This document shows positions 30,097 to 39,783 of a DNA stretch of 60,827 bases, one piece after another (position 1 is the first letter of the stretch; every line of letters begins with the position of its first letter). This DNA is from a virus. The notes under the pieces are model-generated. The model had not been told where the DNA came from and made no database searches. It saw only the letters and a list, made by a program, of their open reading frames with translations. Position numbers and translations under genes: made by a program. The DNA lies in the IMG/VR virus record IMGVR_UViG_3300024180_000407, positions 1 through 60,827 of that record; one strand, written 5' to 3'.

Positions 30097-31092
30097 TTAA
30101 TAGTAGCTGCCTCCACCACCGCTGCTCGATGAACCTCCACCGCTTGAGGAACCGCCAGAAGATGGTATTGCTCCTGCATTACCCAGTGATACTGTTGATG
30201 GAGTTGCGATTGTGTTTAAATTATCTGTTTCTTGCAATGATTGCTCGTTGTTTATTGAGTACATTGGAATAAGTAGGTCGTGCGGAGTTGTTGAGTGAGT
30301 TTTACCTACCATCGCACCTTTTGTTGGATGGATGTGGTAAAATCCTATATAATCCATATTTGTTGATTTTACTTTATACCTTCCTCCTGGTGTGTATAGA
30401 TTCTCTTTATTGGTTTCTTTTGAATTCCTTGCTTTAAATCTTCCTTTAGATTTAATTAACGGTACTTCCTGTAAGTTGCTTCTAACACTTTTTATAATCC
30501 TTTTTTGTTCTTTTCTAGGTAACTCTAAAAATTTATAACCTTCAATATCTGATTCTATATCTGCAAATTGACCGTAATCTGTTATATATTCTGTTACTGG
30601 TGGTATAGTTAAAGATGCTTTAAGTATATTTTCTCTATTTCTAGTAGCTGCTCCTTTGTAGAGGTAACCGCTTGAAAATATATCTTTGACGGGCTTCTCT
30701 AAAACCCACTTCACTTCTGTTCCTTTAATAAAAAGCTCTTTAGTATACCTTTCATAAGCCTGTAAATCTACCTCTCTTACTAAGTTGTTACGTGTATCAA
30801 GTAAAAAGTATCTAAGAAAATATTCTCTTTTGTAATCTTCCGGGGTTGGGTAAACTAAATCTGCTTCTATTTCAGATACTTCTCCTTCGTACTCTAAAAA
30901 CCTATCGTTTTCTGCTGCTAGTTCTAATTCCGGTGTAAGTGGTATTGAGTCTTCAGATGGTGACTCTCCAGTGTACGTATTTCCGTCTATTGATTCATGT
31001 ATTGGTCCTTCATAGCTAGAGCCATCAGGTTTAGTAAATTGCCCTAGTAGTGCAAATAGTCCTTTGATAATATGAAATGGAGGTGTCCACAT
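30097..31092 (-). CDS. Tail/baseplate-associated protein with Gly-Ser tail
   Basis: A 331-residue structural-looking protein. The C-terminal 30 residues are a Gly/Ser-rich tail (SSGGGSSSSGGGGSYY). Residues about 245-275 have GFYHIHPTKGAMVGKTHSTT, a motif found in many marine phage structural proteins. The N-terminus has a short hydrophobic patch (IIKGLFALLGQF). It follows the hub protein by 3 nt and so is probably part of the baseplate; no T4 counterpart is clear. Confidence 0.6.
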   Translation of the reverse strand: MWTPPFHIIKGLFALLGQFTKPDGSSYEGPIHESIDGNTYTGESPSEDSIPLTPELELAAENDRFLEYEGEVSEIEADLVYPTPEDYKREYFLRYFLLDTRNNLVREVDLQAYERYTKELFIKGTEVKWVLEKPVKDIFSSGYLYKGAATRNRENILKASLTIPPVTEYITDYGQFADIESDIEGYKFLELPRKEQKRIIKSVRSNLQEVPLIKSKGRFKARNSKETNKENLYTPGGRYKVKSTNMDYIGFYHIHPTKGAMVGKTHSTTPHDLLIPMYSINNEQSLQETDNLNTIATPSTVSLGNAGAIPSSGGSSSGGGSSSSGGGGSYY

Positions 31093-31095
31093 AGT

Positions 31096-34000
31096 TTATA
31101 CTGTAAAAGTTTTAAATTCTGGGTTGTCTTTTAATCTTCTTCTTGCTACTCTTAATTCAGATGCTCCGTCTCTGCCACCTTTACCAAACACTACGTGCAT
31201 ATGGGCACCGGTTGCTGCTCCAGAAAGCCTCGCATACTCATCTTTAAATTTAACTTCTCCATCGGTACCAAGGGCATACCCGTAAAGTATATCTCTAACT
31301 TTGTGATAGTTTTTTACAGTGTAGGGAGTAAATTTAAAATCAATTGCGTTACCCATAACATGTCTACTTGTATAGTCTAATGCGTCGCTATGATGATAGT
31401 GATCGTTTCCTCCTGTTGTGTTTATAGAAAGCGATGGTAGTTCAGATTTTAACGTATTAAATAGTGATATTGCTGCATCTGCCATATCCGACGAAATGTC
31501 TGGTCCTGGTGATCCATCTTTTAGTTTTTCTCGATCAATAGCACTTGTAAGTTCTCCTACAGAGTATTCTGGTATTTGTTTTTCTAAATAACCTAAATCT
31601 GCTAAAGCTGCTCTAAGTCTGTTTGCATTAGGAGTATCTTTGGTTGGTACTGGTTCTGCTGGATCTCCCTCTTCTACTTTATCTCCTTCGTAGTTATCTT
31701 CTTCTGGTATAGGGTCTGCAACACCGGGTAGGTTGTACATTAATGTGTTTAAGCTTGTTACCCAGTTATTATCTAAATTTATACTGTGGTCTATACCTAC
31801 AATTGTAAAGGCTATTCTTCCTCTGTTACGCGATGGAAGTATTTCTTCATTTATTGTGAATGCTTCTCCAACTTTCATTCCCGCTACACCTCTCATTGTT
31901 AGACTTAATGAAATAGGCAATGCTCCACCAAAAGGACGTGGTACTTGTTCTTCTCGTAGTTTTTGTTCCTTCATTGCAAACATTGCTACCATATACTTTC
32001 TGTGTAGCTCTTTATTATCTTCATAGTCTTCTTTACTATATATACCATTAACAACTAAGTTATGCCAAGGTTTTGATAAAGACTTAAAGGTTTCTTCTGT
32101 ACATGAAGCAAAGTAATTATCTCTTATCGAAGGTACATTTGTCTCTGGTGCTGTAGGGGCGTATGGAGAGTACCTATCACGTAGGTTCTTATTATACTGT
32201 AAAAATCCTTCGATCGATTCGTCTGTGCTGTATCCTCCTGCTGCTGCAGCTGAAGACATCATGTTGAACATTTCGTTTGATATTTTACTTTCTATTTTTA
32301 GACTGGATACTTCTGTTTTGAGTCCTACTATGTTTAACTTAGGTGGCATTGCTGTTGTACCGGCATCTAAGTTCTGTGTACCTAAATCAAAGTTGTTCTG
32401 ATCTACTATGTGCCAGGATGATTGATCATCGTTAAAGTATAGGGCCAGTCTATTTATACCGCCTAGAGTAGCATTTAAATCACTCAGTAATCTACTAAAA
32501 AACTGTGATACTACTGCTTTAATCTCTAAGTCTTTATTCCTATTTTCTACAAAAGATTTCTGTATTCTAATTAAATGACTGATTGATATCATTATCTTTA
32601 ACGGGGATTCTTCTGCTGAATCTTCTCCTGAGATTTTTAATAATCTAGGTAGTGTATGTTTTGCTGCTGCTGTTGTTGCCCACGGGGCTGCTTTGTTGCC
32701 TGGTGTTACTAGTTCACCTACAGATTTTCTTCTAATTCTATCTCTATTCTCAGGACTGATTACAGGTTTATGAAAAGCGGTGCCGAATTTATCCTGAGCA
32801 AAACCATAAAGGTTCCACTCTTCAGCATTAGGAAATGAAGTACTAAAAGGTTTTCCGGCCCTGAATGGCATTATTGCTATTGCTGGATCATTAGTTATAT
32901 GTCCTGGAAATGTTGACATCACTTGATCAAATTTAGTATCAAATTTTACAGCTACATTACCCGTGTCTTGTTCTTCTAAAATTATCTTATTAAATATTTT
33001 TAAGAATTCGCAGAGCGATATATAACTTCTTCTTTTACGTCTAGTTTTTGTAGACTCTCCTGATTGTTTTACTGTAAACGTACTAGCTAGTCTATATACT
33101 TCATCTTTACCGAATTTTTCATCACAAAATTCTTGTACTGTTTGCCCATCTTCTTTATCTGGTCGACGTAAGAAATCAAGTACCGATACTAAGTAATCCT
33201 CGTTTGCTGAAGAATTTGTTGCATCTACTACCTCCTTTGGGGCTACAAATGTAGTTTTAACTGCATCAATGGTTTCTCCTTCTGAAAGTACTGTTAAATT
33301 TGCTGTATATGATAAATCTTTATCTAAACTCCAAGAAAAGTTAACAACTTTACCTACCATACCGTCGTAATTACCTCCAGACTCTTCTCTATGCTCTTTA
33401 ATGTCTCTTTTTAACATTTGCATAGGAGCTTTCGTAACCATTTCAGGGTCTTCTTCAGTTCCATCGTTTACTTCAGTTTCTACATATTTACCAAGTACAA
33501 ATTTCTTTGATGCTGAGTATCTACCATTAGATAAATCCCCATCTTTATCTATATAAGAAGTATTCCCCCACTCTAGTAACATTGTAAACCCCGGTCTAAA
33601 GTATAACTGCTCTAACATACTGAGCTGTTCTGGTGAGTGGGCTTTTATCTGAATAGTAGCTTTTCTTAAAGTACCAAAGGTTGACTGTGATACCAATTTA
33701 AAATCCACTATACCGGGCATTGGTCTTAGCCCTAGTATTTCAGAGTCTTCGTAAGATGTCTGTACACCATACGGGCTGTAAGGTGCATTAAAGTGTATAC
33801 CTGTCCTACGTTGGTAATTAAGGGTTTTTTTGTTTGGGTCTTCTGTATCTCCTAAACTACCATACAGCACTCCACCTGAAAGAACATTTGCACGGGCAAA
33901 CTCATTTCCGTAACCTGCAACATCTTTCTGTATTTCTGCTTCCATTTCTGCTGCTAGAGCATGCCATTCCGCATACCTGTAATCATCTGGAGAGCCTTTG

Positions 34001-34221
34001 CTTTTTAAACGTTGTATATATTCTTGTTTCTCTTGTTGAAGGTCGCTTAAAATAGATACTCCGGAAGTTAAAGTCACCCATGCTCCTCTATTATTACCGA
34101 GCATAAGTTCATCTACATTTTTTTCTGTTTTTTTCAGCAATTCCTCTCTATACTTAAGTTGTTTTAGAACTCCTGTGTTTAGAGGGACTCCATGGAGCTT
34201 ACCTTTTAAGTTATCTGCCAT
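31096..34221 (-). CDS. Large baseplate hub protein with C-terminal M15-type peptidase domain
   Basis: A 1041-residue protein. The N-terminal half has long beta-rich stretches (LGLRPMPGIVDFKLVSQ, RKATIQIKAHSPEQL), as in hub or spike proteins. The C-terminal about 100 residues carry the M15 pattern: RHVMGNAIDF (His954, Asp961) and AHMHVVF (His1007, His1009). This fits a D-Ala-D-Ala-type peptidase that cleaves cell-wall crosslinks during injection. A Pro/Asp/Glu-rich linker lies at about 850-875. T4 gp5 uses lysozyme instead, so this is a different lytic solution. The start overlaps the 100-aa gene by one base. Confidence 0.8.
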   Translation of the reverse strand: MADNLKGKLHGVPLNTGVLKQLKYREELLKKTEKNVDELMLGNNRGAWVTLTSGVSILSDLQQEKQEYIQRLKSKGSPDDYRYAEWHALAAEMEAEIQKDVAGYGNEFARANVLSGGVLYGSLGDTEDPNKKTLNYQRRTGIHFNAPYSPYGVQTSYEDSEILGLRPMPGIVDFKLVSQSTFGTLRKATIQIKAHSPEQLSMLEQLYFRPGFTMLLEWGNTSYIDKDGDLSNGRYSASKKFVLGKYVETEVNDGTEEDPEMVTKAPMQMLKRDIKEHREESGGNYDGMVGKVVNFSWSLDKDLSYTANLTVLSEGETIDAVKTTFVAPKEVVDATNSSANEDYLVSVLDFLRRPDKEDGQTVQEFCDEKFGKDEVYRLASTFTVKQSGESTKTRRKRRSYISLCEFLKIFNKIILEEQDTGNVAVKFDTKFDQVMSTFPGHITNDPAIAIMPFRAGKPFSTSFPNAEEWNLYGFAQDKFGTAFHKPVISPENRDRIRRKSVGELVTPGNKAAPWATTAAAKHTLPRLLKISGEDSAEESPLKIMISISHLIRIQKSFVENRNKDLEIKAVVSQFFSRLLSDLNATLGGINRLALYFNDDQSSWHIVDQNNFDLGTQNLDAGTTAMPPKLNIVGLKTEVSSLKIESKISNEMFNMMSSAAAAGGYSTDESIEGFLQYNKNLRDRYSPYAPTAPETNVPSIRDNYFASCTEETFKSLSKPWHNLVVNGIYSKEDYEDNKELHRKYMVAMFAMKEQKLREEQVPRPFGGALPISLSLTMRGVAGMKVGEAFTINEEILPSRNRGRIAFTIVGIDHSINLDNNWVTSLNTLMYNLPGVADPIPEEDNYEGDKVEEGDPAEPVPTKDTPNANRLRAALADLGYLEKQIPEYSVGELTSAIDREKLKDGSPGPDISSDMADAAISLFNTLKSELPSLSINTTGGNDHYHHSDALDYTSRHVMGNAIDFKFTPYTVKNYHKVRDILYGYALGTDGEVKFKDEYARLSGAATGAHMHVVFGKGGRDGASELRVARRRLKDNPEFKTFTV

Positions 34222-34523
34222 TACCTATTTTTGTTTAACTCTTTATACTGCTGTATTATATTGGTTGTATCCATTGGTATTCTTATCTGTACACCGGGTA
34301 ATACATTTAATGAATCTTTCTTGCTATTGTTTGCTGATGCTATTATCCACCATAGTGATGAATTCTTATAGTATGTTGATGCTAAAGTATCGTATCTATC
34401 TCCTCCTGTAGTAATAACATACAAATCATCTTGTTGAGGTTCTATTGTCGGAAATATTGTATTTACTCTATAGTTTACTCCAGAGTTTGACGGTGCTACA
34501 TAAATGCCTTTGTATCTATTCAT
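34221..34523 (-). CDS. LysM/gp53-like baseplate wedge protein
   Basis: A 100-residue protein with a LysM-type pattern: LYVITTGGDRYDTLASTYYK, then SSLWWIIASANNSKK and LPGVQIRIP. T4 gp53 baseplate wedge proteins carry this LysM core. It probably helps assemble the wedge around the hub. Confidence 0.75.
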   Translation of the reverse strand: MNRYKGIYVAPSNSGVNYRVNTIFPTIEPQQDDLYVITTGGDRYDTLASTYYKNSSLWWIIASANNSKKDSLNVLPGVQIRIPMDTTNIIQQYKELNKNR

Positions 34524-34541
34524 AATTATATAATTTTTTGT

Positions 34542-35969
34542 CTACTCTTCTGGTTTTAACAGTTTTTTGCTACCTATGAAGATATTTCCATTGGTAGGAG
34601 CTTGGGAGTGTATAGGTTGGTACTGTATTTGCACATCTAAGATTGTGGGTAGTTGTTGCCCACCGTCGTCCGCTCGAGATGCAAATGTGTAATCTGTATT
34701 CCATGTTAGGTTTACTGATTTTATAAAACCAGGTAAATTATTCATGTAATCTCCAATTGTTACTCTGCTAAATGTGCCTCGCATAAAGTTCTGCCCTAAA
34801 TATGTAGGTGCTGTTGATCCTACTAATGCGTTGAGTTTTTTATACATCGGTATTAACTCTTGACCACTTGATGCTACTAGCTTAAATCCAAAACTAATAT
34901 CTCTACTAAACCCACCGTAACTGTACATTTCTTCTGCTCTACCTATATACTGTGTGCCGTTCCAACTACTATTAAAATTATCTGTAAAGCTATCTAAATA
35001 TGCTCGAAAATCTAGTCTTGTTATAAGCGGTCCATCTGGTCCTTCACTAATAGGTGTTACTGTATCTATACAGAATTTTATTAAATCGTACCCTTTGTAT
35101 TTCTTCTTTTCCTTATTATTACTATAATTTTCTACAAAGTCTCCCATTGAGGACGTAAATGGACTACGCATATTTATTGCATCTCCTCTGAAAGGTTCAT
35201 CTTCTGCTGTTGAAGTATGAAAACCTTGTCCACTTCTATTATTTACTGCTGCTGCTTCTTGATTCCTTGTATGTGAACCCATTGCTATTGACTGTGCAGA
35301 ATATTCGTTTAATCCAGGTTCAAATGTATTTGAAATAAATTCATTCTTTATACCCCTAGGATCGGTTTCTGGTTTATTAATGTCCATTGGTCTTAACTGA
35401 TCGACCATGTACTTCTGTGTATTTCCGAACCTATCTCTCTTAACGTATTTTTTTAATATTTTAGACCCTATTAATACTGTATCTGCATTATCATTAAACG
35501 GAAGGTACTGTTTAAGATCTCTCACATCTCTATTAGAACCGTCAATTGTACCTTGGGTTCTTGATACTTTATGCCCTTGTATACCTTTTAGGTATCCTCT
35601 TTTACCCCCAAAGCCTTCAATAAAGTGTGTTCCAGTACCATTAACAGGTATTTGAGCAGTTGTAGAAGCAATTTGCTTTATAGTAGACCAGCCACCGCCG
35701 AGCAATCTACCGCCTAGACCTCTATCGCTATTTTTTATACCTTCTTCGATTACATTTAATCCACCTAGTTTACTCGCCCATGCTACACCTTTTCCAGAAA
35801 TTAAAAATTTTGAAAATCTAGCAAGGTCGTCTATACGTGCTCCAGTTTCTAAAGTAAGTCCTTTCCTATTAGGTGGGTTATTAATATCCTTAGTAATAAA
35901 AGGAGATTCTGAACCAAATTCACCATAAGTTAAACTCTTAAGATTAGTCTGTAAATTAATTAAAGGCAT
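34542..35969 (-). CDS. Baseplate/tail-tube initiator-like protein (gp48/gp54-like)
   Basis: A 475-residue protein with an N-terminal Gly-rich region and a C-terminal tube-like segment: LITRLDFRAYLDSFTDNFN, then MYSYGGFSRDISFGFKLVAS and SVNLTWNTDYTF. These strands resemble tail-tube-fold proteins that nucleate tube assembly. Its position, next to the tape measure, matches gp48/gp54. Similarity is structural-looking, so I am moderately sure. Confidence 0.65.
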   Translation of the reverse strand: MPLINLQTNLKSLTYGEFGSESPFITKDINNPPNRKGLTLETGARIDDLARFSKFLISGKGVAWASKLGGLNVIEEGIKNSDRGLGGRLLGGGWSTIKQIASTTAQIPVNGTGTHFIEGFGGKRGYLKGIQGHKVSRTQGTIDGSNRDVRDLKQYLPFNDNADTVLIGSKILKKYVKRDRFGNTQKYMVDQLRPMDINKPETDPRGIKNEFISNTFEPGLNEYSAQSIAMGSHTRNQEAAAVNNRSGQGFHTSTAEDEPFRGDAINMRSPFTSSMGDFVENYSNNKEKKKYKGYDLIKFCIDTVTPISEGPDGPLITRLDFRAYLDSFTDNFNSSWNGTQYIGRAEEMYSYGGFSRDISFGFKLVASSGQELIPMYKKLNALVGSTAPTYLGQNFMRGTFSRVTIGDYMNNLPGFIKSVNLTWNTDYTFASRADDGGQQLPTILDVQIQYQPIHSQAPTNGNIFIGSKKLLKPEE

Positions 35970-35984
35970 TGTATCTGGTTTCTA

Positions 35985-36194
35985 TTAAATGTTTTTGCCT
36001 GTATTATCAGTTGCTACAGAAGTATCAATGTCTGCGCTTTTTAATACATCTGTGTATGTTTGTGCAGGTTTTTTACCTTTTAAGCTGTACGGTGTATTTA
36101 GCAAATCTTGCAATTTCTGCGTAGTGTGGTTTGCTCTTAAGTCTGCTCCTCCTAATCCAAGGGGAGAGTTTTGAATTGTGTTTTTGATTGACAT
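35985..36194 (-). CDS. Small structural protein (69 aa)
   Basis: A 69-residue protein without clear domains (MSIKNTIQNSPLGLGGADLR). It lies between tape measure and initiator, the place for small tail parts. A TATTTATA element is 15 nt upstream. Confidence 0.55.
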   Translation of the reverse strand: MSIKNTIQNSPLGLGGADLRANHTTQKLQDLLNTPYSLKGKKPAQTYTDVLKSADIDTSVATDNTGKNI

Positions 36195-36209
36195 AGTTGT
36201 TTATTTATT

Positions 36210-36217
36210 TATAAATA
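36210..36217 (-). promoter_or_regulatory. TATTTATA element before the 69-aa gene
   Basis: It lies 15 nt before the ATG, in the gap following the tape measure gene. A TATAAATA on the same strand overlaps it (36206-36213). Confidence 0.4.
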
Positions 36218-36230
36218 GTTATTTTTTACT

Positions 36231-38633
36231 TTACTCTAATCCTACTCTTGCAGATAGACCCATTACTTCTCCTACTTTATATCCATCCATATTAATAGTT
36301 CCGCCTTTTCTAACTTCCATAATTAATGTTTCAAGTAGTGCTTCTACATTACCTCCTAATTTAGTTCCGCCTGCCATTGTAATAGTGTCCTTAGGATTAG
36401 CGTGAATAGTAAAGTCATCCATATAAATACCATCATCTGAAGTATTATTAGCAGAAGGGGATGTGCTTCTTGAATTTTTAGCTTTAGTAGACTTATTACC
36501 TGTTACGCCTCCTGCATCCATTGCCATCAACCCTACATCTAAACCGGCAGAAACAGCAGTTCCTATTCCTGGGAATATAGATGCTACTCCTGATAAGAAT
36601 TCCATACCTGCTCCTAAATAGTCTCCGTTTGCAAATCTTTTTGCAGCGAATCCAAGACCTACTAAAGCTCCTAAAACAGGTATTTTTTTAAGAAGTGATT
36701 TAAATCCTCCTTTTGCACCTGCTTTAATAAAAGATCCTCCTAAAAATTTTCCAAGTCTTCCAAAAAGTTTCATTGCCGTTTCAGGAATTGTTTTTAACTG
36801 ACTCAGAGGTTTAAAAGCATCCATCATTACTACTCCAAGTGCTTTCATTTTTGAACCCATCTTAGTTATGAAAACAAATGTTTCTCCAGCTACTGTTGAT
36901 ATACTGCTGAACATAGCAGTTACTGGTTGTAACACTCTTGCTAGATCTCCAACTGCTGCTGTCATATCTTGCATTGCTTCTTTTTGTGCTTCTGCTGCAG
37001 ATTTATTTTCTAACTGTCTATAAGTTTCTGTTTCTCCTAATTCGTTTTGAAGTTTCTGTTGTCTTGCATTTGCTTCTTTTATTTTTCCTTGCTCTCTTAA
37101 AGTTTTAATAGCTTCCATTTCCTTTTTGATATTCTCATCAAGAGATTTGGATGTATCGAAACTTAAATTTTTAATTGCTTCCTGTTTTATCAGTGATTCT
37201 GCCATTTCTTCTCTGGACATTCCCATTGCTTTGGCAATTGCAGTTTGCTGTATTCGGTTCATACTGCTGAATTTAGCTTGAGTAATACCGTTTTTAGCTA
37301 ACTCTTGGCTCATACCAACTAAATCATTCCTAAGCGCTGCTTGTCTTGCGCCGTCCAGATTTAACTGTTGGCCAGTTAGTAACTCTGCTTCCATCTCATT
37401 AGCTATGGAACTTTCGTAGTCCAGTAAGCTATCTGCTATACCTTCCATTTTACTAAAGGATAAACCAAGTTTTCTTGCTTCAACTGCTGCTCTTGCTAGT
37501 CCCCCTGGCATTTTAGAAGTTGATAATGTTGTTGCTGCTGATGCTTCTGATATATCTTTCATTACATCTTGGTATCTAATAGCTGTACCGTTTGCAGCAT
37601 TTTGAAGAGTTACTGTACCTATAAGGTTGTCATTAAATTGCTTTAAATTCTTTCCAGTTGCTGCAGTAAATGTAGTTAGGTTAGCTGCTTGTTCCGCAGA
37701 TAGTCCAAACTTCTTTACCATTGTTCCTGCTGCTGCTGCTGTTTCTATACTTAAGTCTGCTGATATCCCTAATTGGTTTGAGACAGCCATTGTAGCTTCT
37801 CTTAGGTTATCACCTGATAGTCCTTTTATTGATATTCCTGCATCACGAAACTTTTTGTCTAAACCTGTAGCAGCTTCTCTACTTATGTTTAAGTTACGAG
37901 AAAGGTCTGTTATATCTTGATTTGTTTTAAATATACCTTTAGTAAAGATAGCACCAGAAAACGCTAATGCCATTTTACCTGCAGCTTTACCTACTGCACC
38001 CATTCCTGCTGTCAGTGCACTACCGCCTTCTGCTCCTGCTTTCCTAGCTTCTTTTGCTGCTGAGTCAAACTCTTTAAAAAATTTACCAATTACCGGTATA
38101 TCGCCTGCTACTTCTGCTATAGATTCTATCCAACTAGTTTTACTGTTTAGATCATCATTAATATCTTCTATTTCTTGAAATGTACCTAAAACACTTTCTG
38201 CTTCTACGGCTGCACTATTTAAACCTTCAACTATTTTAAATATTAATTTAGATTCTGATTCTGTTGCGTTTGCTGCTTTTTCGTTTAGAACTGCAATTTT
38301 AGATTCTATAGCCTGTATTTGACCCTTTACTAATTTCTGTTTTTTTAGTATTGCAGAGGTCTTCGTCTTATCTTTTAAATCTTCTTTCGTAAATTTAGAT
38401 AATGCTTCTGCTTGACTTGCTACCTGTTTAGTTAAGTTGCCTGCTCCTTTTAATTCTGCTCCAAAGTCTACAGAGGCAGATGCTGTTTTACGCATCATAC
38501 CTGCTATTCCAACTAAAGCTTGATTTGCTCTTTCTGCTTCTTTTGAAAATCTTTCAATCTGGGATACGGCAGCAGCGGTTTCTTTCTTTACCTCTTCTGC
38601 TTTTTTCGGGTCTAAGTTCTTATCGTCAGCCAT
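36231..38633 (-). CDS. Tape measure protein (gp29-like)
   Basis: An 800-residue protein with long Lys/Glu/Ala coiled coils over the first 400 residues, two hydrophobic segments (about 215-235 and 640-700, rich in Ala, Gly and Phe), and Gly-rich stretches near the end. It has the tape-measure layout. In T4 the corresponding gp29 sets tail length. It is downstream of gp26/gp51. Confidence 0.85.
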   Translation of the reverse strand: MADDKNLDPKKAEEVKKETAAAVSQIERFSKEAERANQALVGIAGMMRKTASASVDFGAELKGAGNLTKQVASQAEALSKFTKEDLKDKTKTSAILKKQKLVKGQIQAIESKIAVLNEKAANATESESKLIFKIVEGLNSAAVEAESVLGTFQEIEDINDDLNSKTSWIESIAEVAGDIPVIGKFFKEFDSAAKEARKAGAEGGSALTAGMGAVGKAAGKMALAFSGAIFTKGIFKTNQDITDLSRNLNISREAATGLDKKFRDAGISIKGLSGDNLREATMAVSNQLGISADLSIETAAAAGTMVKKFGLSAEQAANLTTFTAATGKNLKQFNDNLIGTVTLQNAANGTAIRYQDVMKDISEASAATTLSTSKMPGGLARAAVEARKLGLSFSKMEGIADSLLDYESSIANEMEAELLTGQQLNLDGARQAALRNDLVGMSQELAKNGITQAKFSSMNRIQQTAIAKAMGMSREEMAESLIKQEAIKNLSFDTSKSLDENIKKEMEAIKTLREQGKIKEANARQQKLQNELGETETYRQLENKSAAEAQKEAMQDMTAAVGDLARVLQPVTAMFSSISTVAGETFVFITKMGSKMKALGVVMMDAFKPLSQLKTIPETAMKLFGRLGKFLGGSFIKAGAKGGFKSLLKKIPVLGALVGLGFAAKRFANGDYLGAGMEFLSGVASIFPGIGTAVSAGLDVGLMAMDAGGVTGNKSTKAKNSRSTSPSANNTSDDGIYMDDFTIHANPKDTITMAGGTKLGGNVEALLETLIMEVRKGGTINMDGYKVGEVMGLSARVGLE

Positions 38634-38650
38634 TGTGTATTGTTATATAA

Positions 38651-38658
38651 TATAAATA
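38651..38658 (-). promoter_or_regulatory. TATTTATA element before the tape measure gene
   Basis: It lies 17 nt upstream of the start at 38633, after the gp51-like gene ends at 38672. Confidence 0.5.
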
Positions 38659-38671
38659 GTTAAGGCCTCTA

Positions 38672-38968
38672 TTATCTAGAAGCCTTTGTACTATAAGTTG
38701 GCTTTGATCTAGTTTTTATGTTAGGTTTAGCAACTTGTCGGTTTTTTGCTTTATCGTACTGCTTTTGATTCTCTTCGTTTTCCTTAGTATAAAACTCTTT
38801 AATTTTATTAAAAGTAAACTTTCTTAACCATATTGGCATATTATATACTTCATTCCAGGTATAACCACCTTTACCGTGGAAAACTATTTCATGAAGAAGT
38901 GAGAATATATTTAGACGATCAGCCTGCGTCAGGCCAAAAAAAGCTAAGCCCAATGGGCAAATCGACAT
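38672..38968 (-). CDS. gp51-like baseplate hub assembly protein
   Basis: A 98-residue protein. The segment LLHEIVFHGKGGYTWNEVYN, then MPIWLRKFTFNKIKEFY, resembles T4 gp51-type short proteins. The basic C-terminus (KAKNRQVAKPNIKTRSK) is disordered-looking. As in T4, the gp51 gene directly follows gp26; here its first 50 bases overlap the end of gp26, with a T7 run inside the overlap. Confidence 0.6.
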   Translation of the reverse strand: MSICPLGLAFFGLTQADRLNIFSLLHEIVFHGKGGYTWNEVYNMPIWLRKFTFNKIKEFYTKENEENQKQYDKAKNRQVAKPNIKTRSKPTYSTKASR

Positions 38969-39665
38969 CCTCCTGCATGCCGTCTTCGTCTGTGTATAAG
39001 AATGTCATCTTAACGTTGGGTTGGTTCTTAGCGTAATCCGCTCTTAATGCTCTTGCATCTTTAGCTAGTAAGTAATTATCTACAAAATCTCTTATATCTT
39101 TTTTCTCTGTCATACCGTTTACAGATGTAATGATATATTTCATTCTTGTAGATACTTCTGGTGAAGAGTTTTTAGTAATTTTTTTAAGTCCTTCTATTTC
39201 TCTTTCTAGTAATTTTTCATCTCCATGAGTTAGAAGTTTATATGTTACTGCATTACCTGTTGAAGGAAGATCAAATGAGAAAGAATTAGAACCTTGTGAG
39301 TATTTCTTATCATCAATTTCTATATTCTGTAATGTTGTTAAGTCTACTGTGATTTTCTCTCCATTATATGTAATATCGTAGTCTTTACCGTAAGAGAGTA
39401 TTCTTGCTGCTATCATTACAGCATTTTTATCTCCTATAAGTAAATCGTTATAGTTTACTTCTTTATTAACTATGAGAGATTTAAGTAACTTATCTATTAC
39501 TGTACCGTTATTAATTAGATTTCTGTTTGTAAGAATATCTTCTTCTTTAGCAGTCATGTACTTCATTTCTAACTTACCTGAAGCTAGTGGTGAGTCTTGT
39601 GAGTATAAAAGACCTTTTGAGGGTAATTCGATCTCTTCTGTTGGGATTGAAAACTTTGATTCCAT
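38919..39665 (-). CDS. gp26-like baseplate hub protein
   Basis: A 248-residue protein of the T4 gp26 family: ELPSKGLLYSQDSPLASG at the N-terminus, then MKYMTAKEEDILTNRNLI and a C-terminal FFWPDAG. This N-terminal pattern is the hallmark of the family. It belongs to the central baseplate. A terminator lies upstream and two promoter-like elements precede the gene. Confidence 0.85.
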   Translation of the reverse strand: MESKFSIPTEEIELPSKGLLYSQDSPLASGKLEMKYMTAKEEDILTNRNLINNGTVIDKLLKSLIVNKEVNYNDLLIGDKNAVMIAARILSYGKDYDITYNGEKITVDLTTLQNIEIDDKKYSQGSNSFSFDLPSTGNAVTYKLLTHGDEKLLEREIEGLKKITKNSSPEVSTRMKYIITSVNGMTEKKDIRDFVDNYLLAKDARALRADYAKNQPNVKMTFLYTDEDGMQEDVDLPIGLSFFWPDAG

Positions 39666-39695
39666 AAATTTTATTTAGTTATAACTTATTCTATA

Positions 39696-39703
39696 TATAA
39701 ATA
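39696..39703 (-). promoter_or_regulatory. TATTTATA element before gp26, overlapping the TATATT box
   Basis: It lies 30 nt before the ATG at 39665 and shares bases with the TATATT of the host-type promoter at 39700-39728. Both readings may be used at different times. Confidence 0.45.
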
Positions 39704-39728
39704 TACGAAATAAAAATTTAGTAGGCAA
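39700..39728 (-). promoter_or_regulatory. Host-type promoter before gp26
   Basis: TTG at 39728-39726 and TATATT at 39705-39700, 20 nt apart, immediately downstream of the terminator. Confidence 0.6.
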
Positions 39729-39730
39729 CA

Positions 39731-39753
39731 AAAAACCCGGATAAGTTCCGGGT
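39731..39753 (-). terminator. Rho-independent terminator after the tail tube gene
   Basis: On the minus strand ACCCGG/CCGGGT with a 7-nt loop, then a T-run (TTTTT). It ends the sheath-tube unit before gp26. Confidence 0.85.
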
Positions 39754-39783
39754 CTTTCTTTTAATCTCTATGTAAGTTAATTT

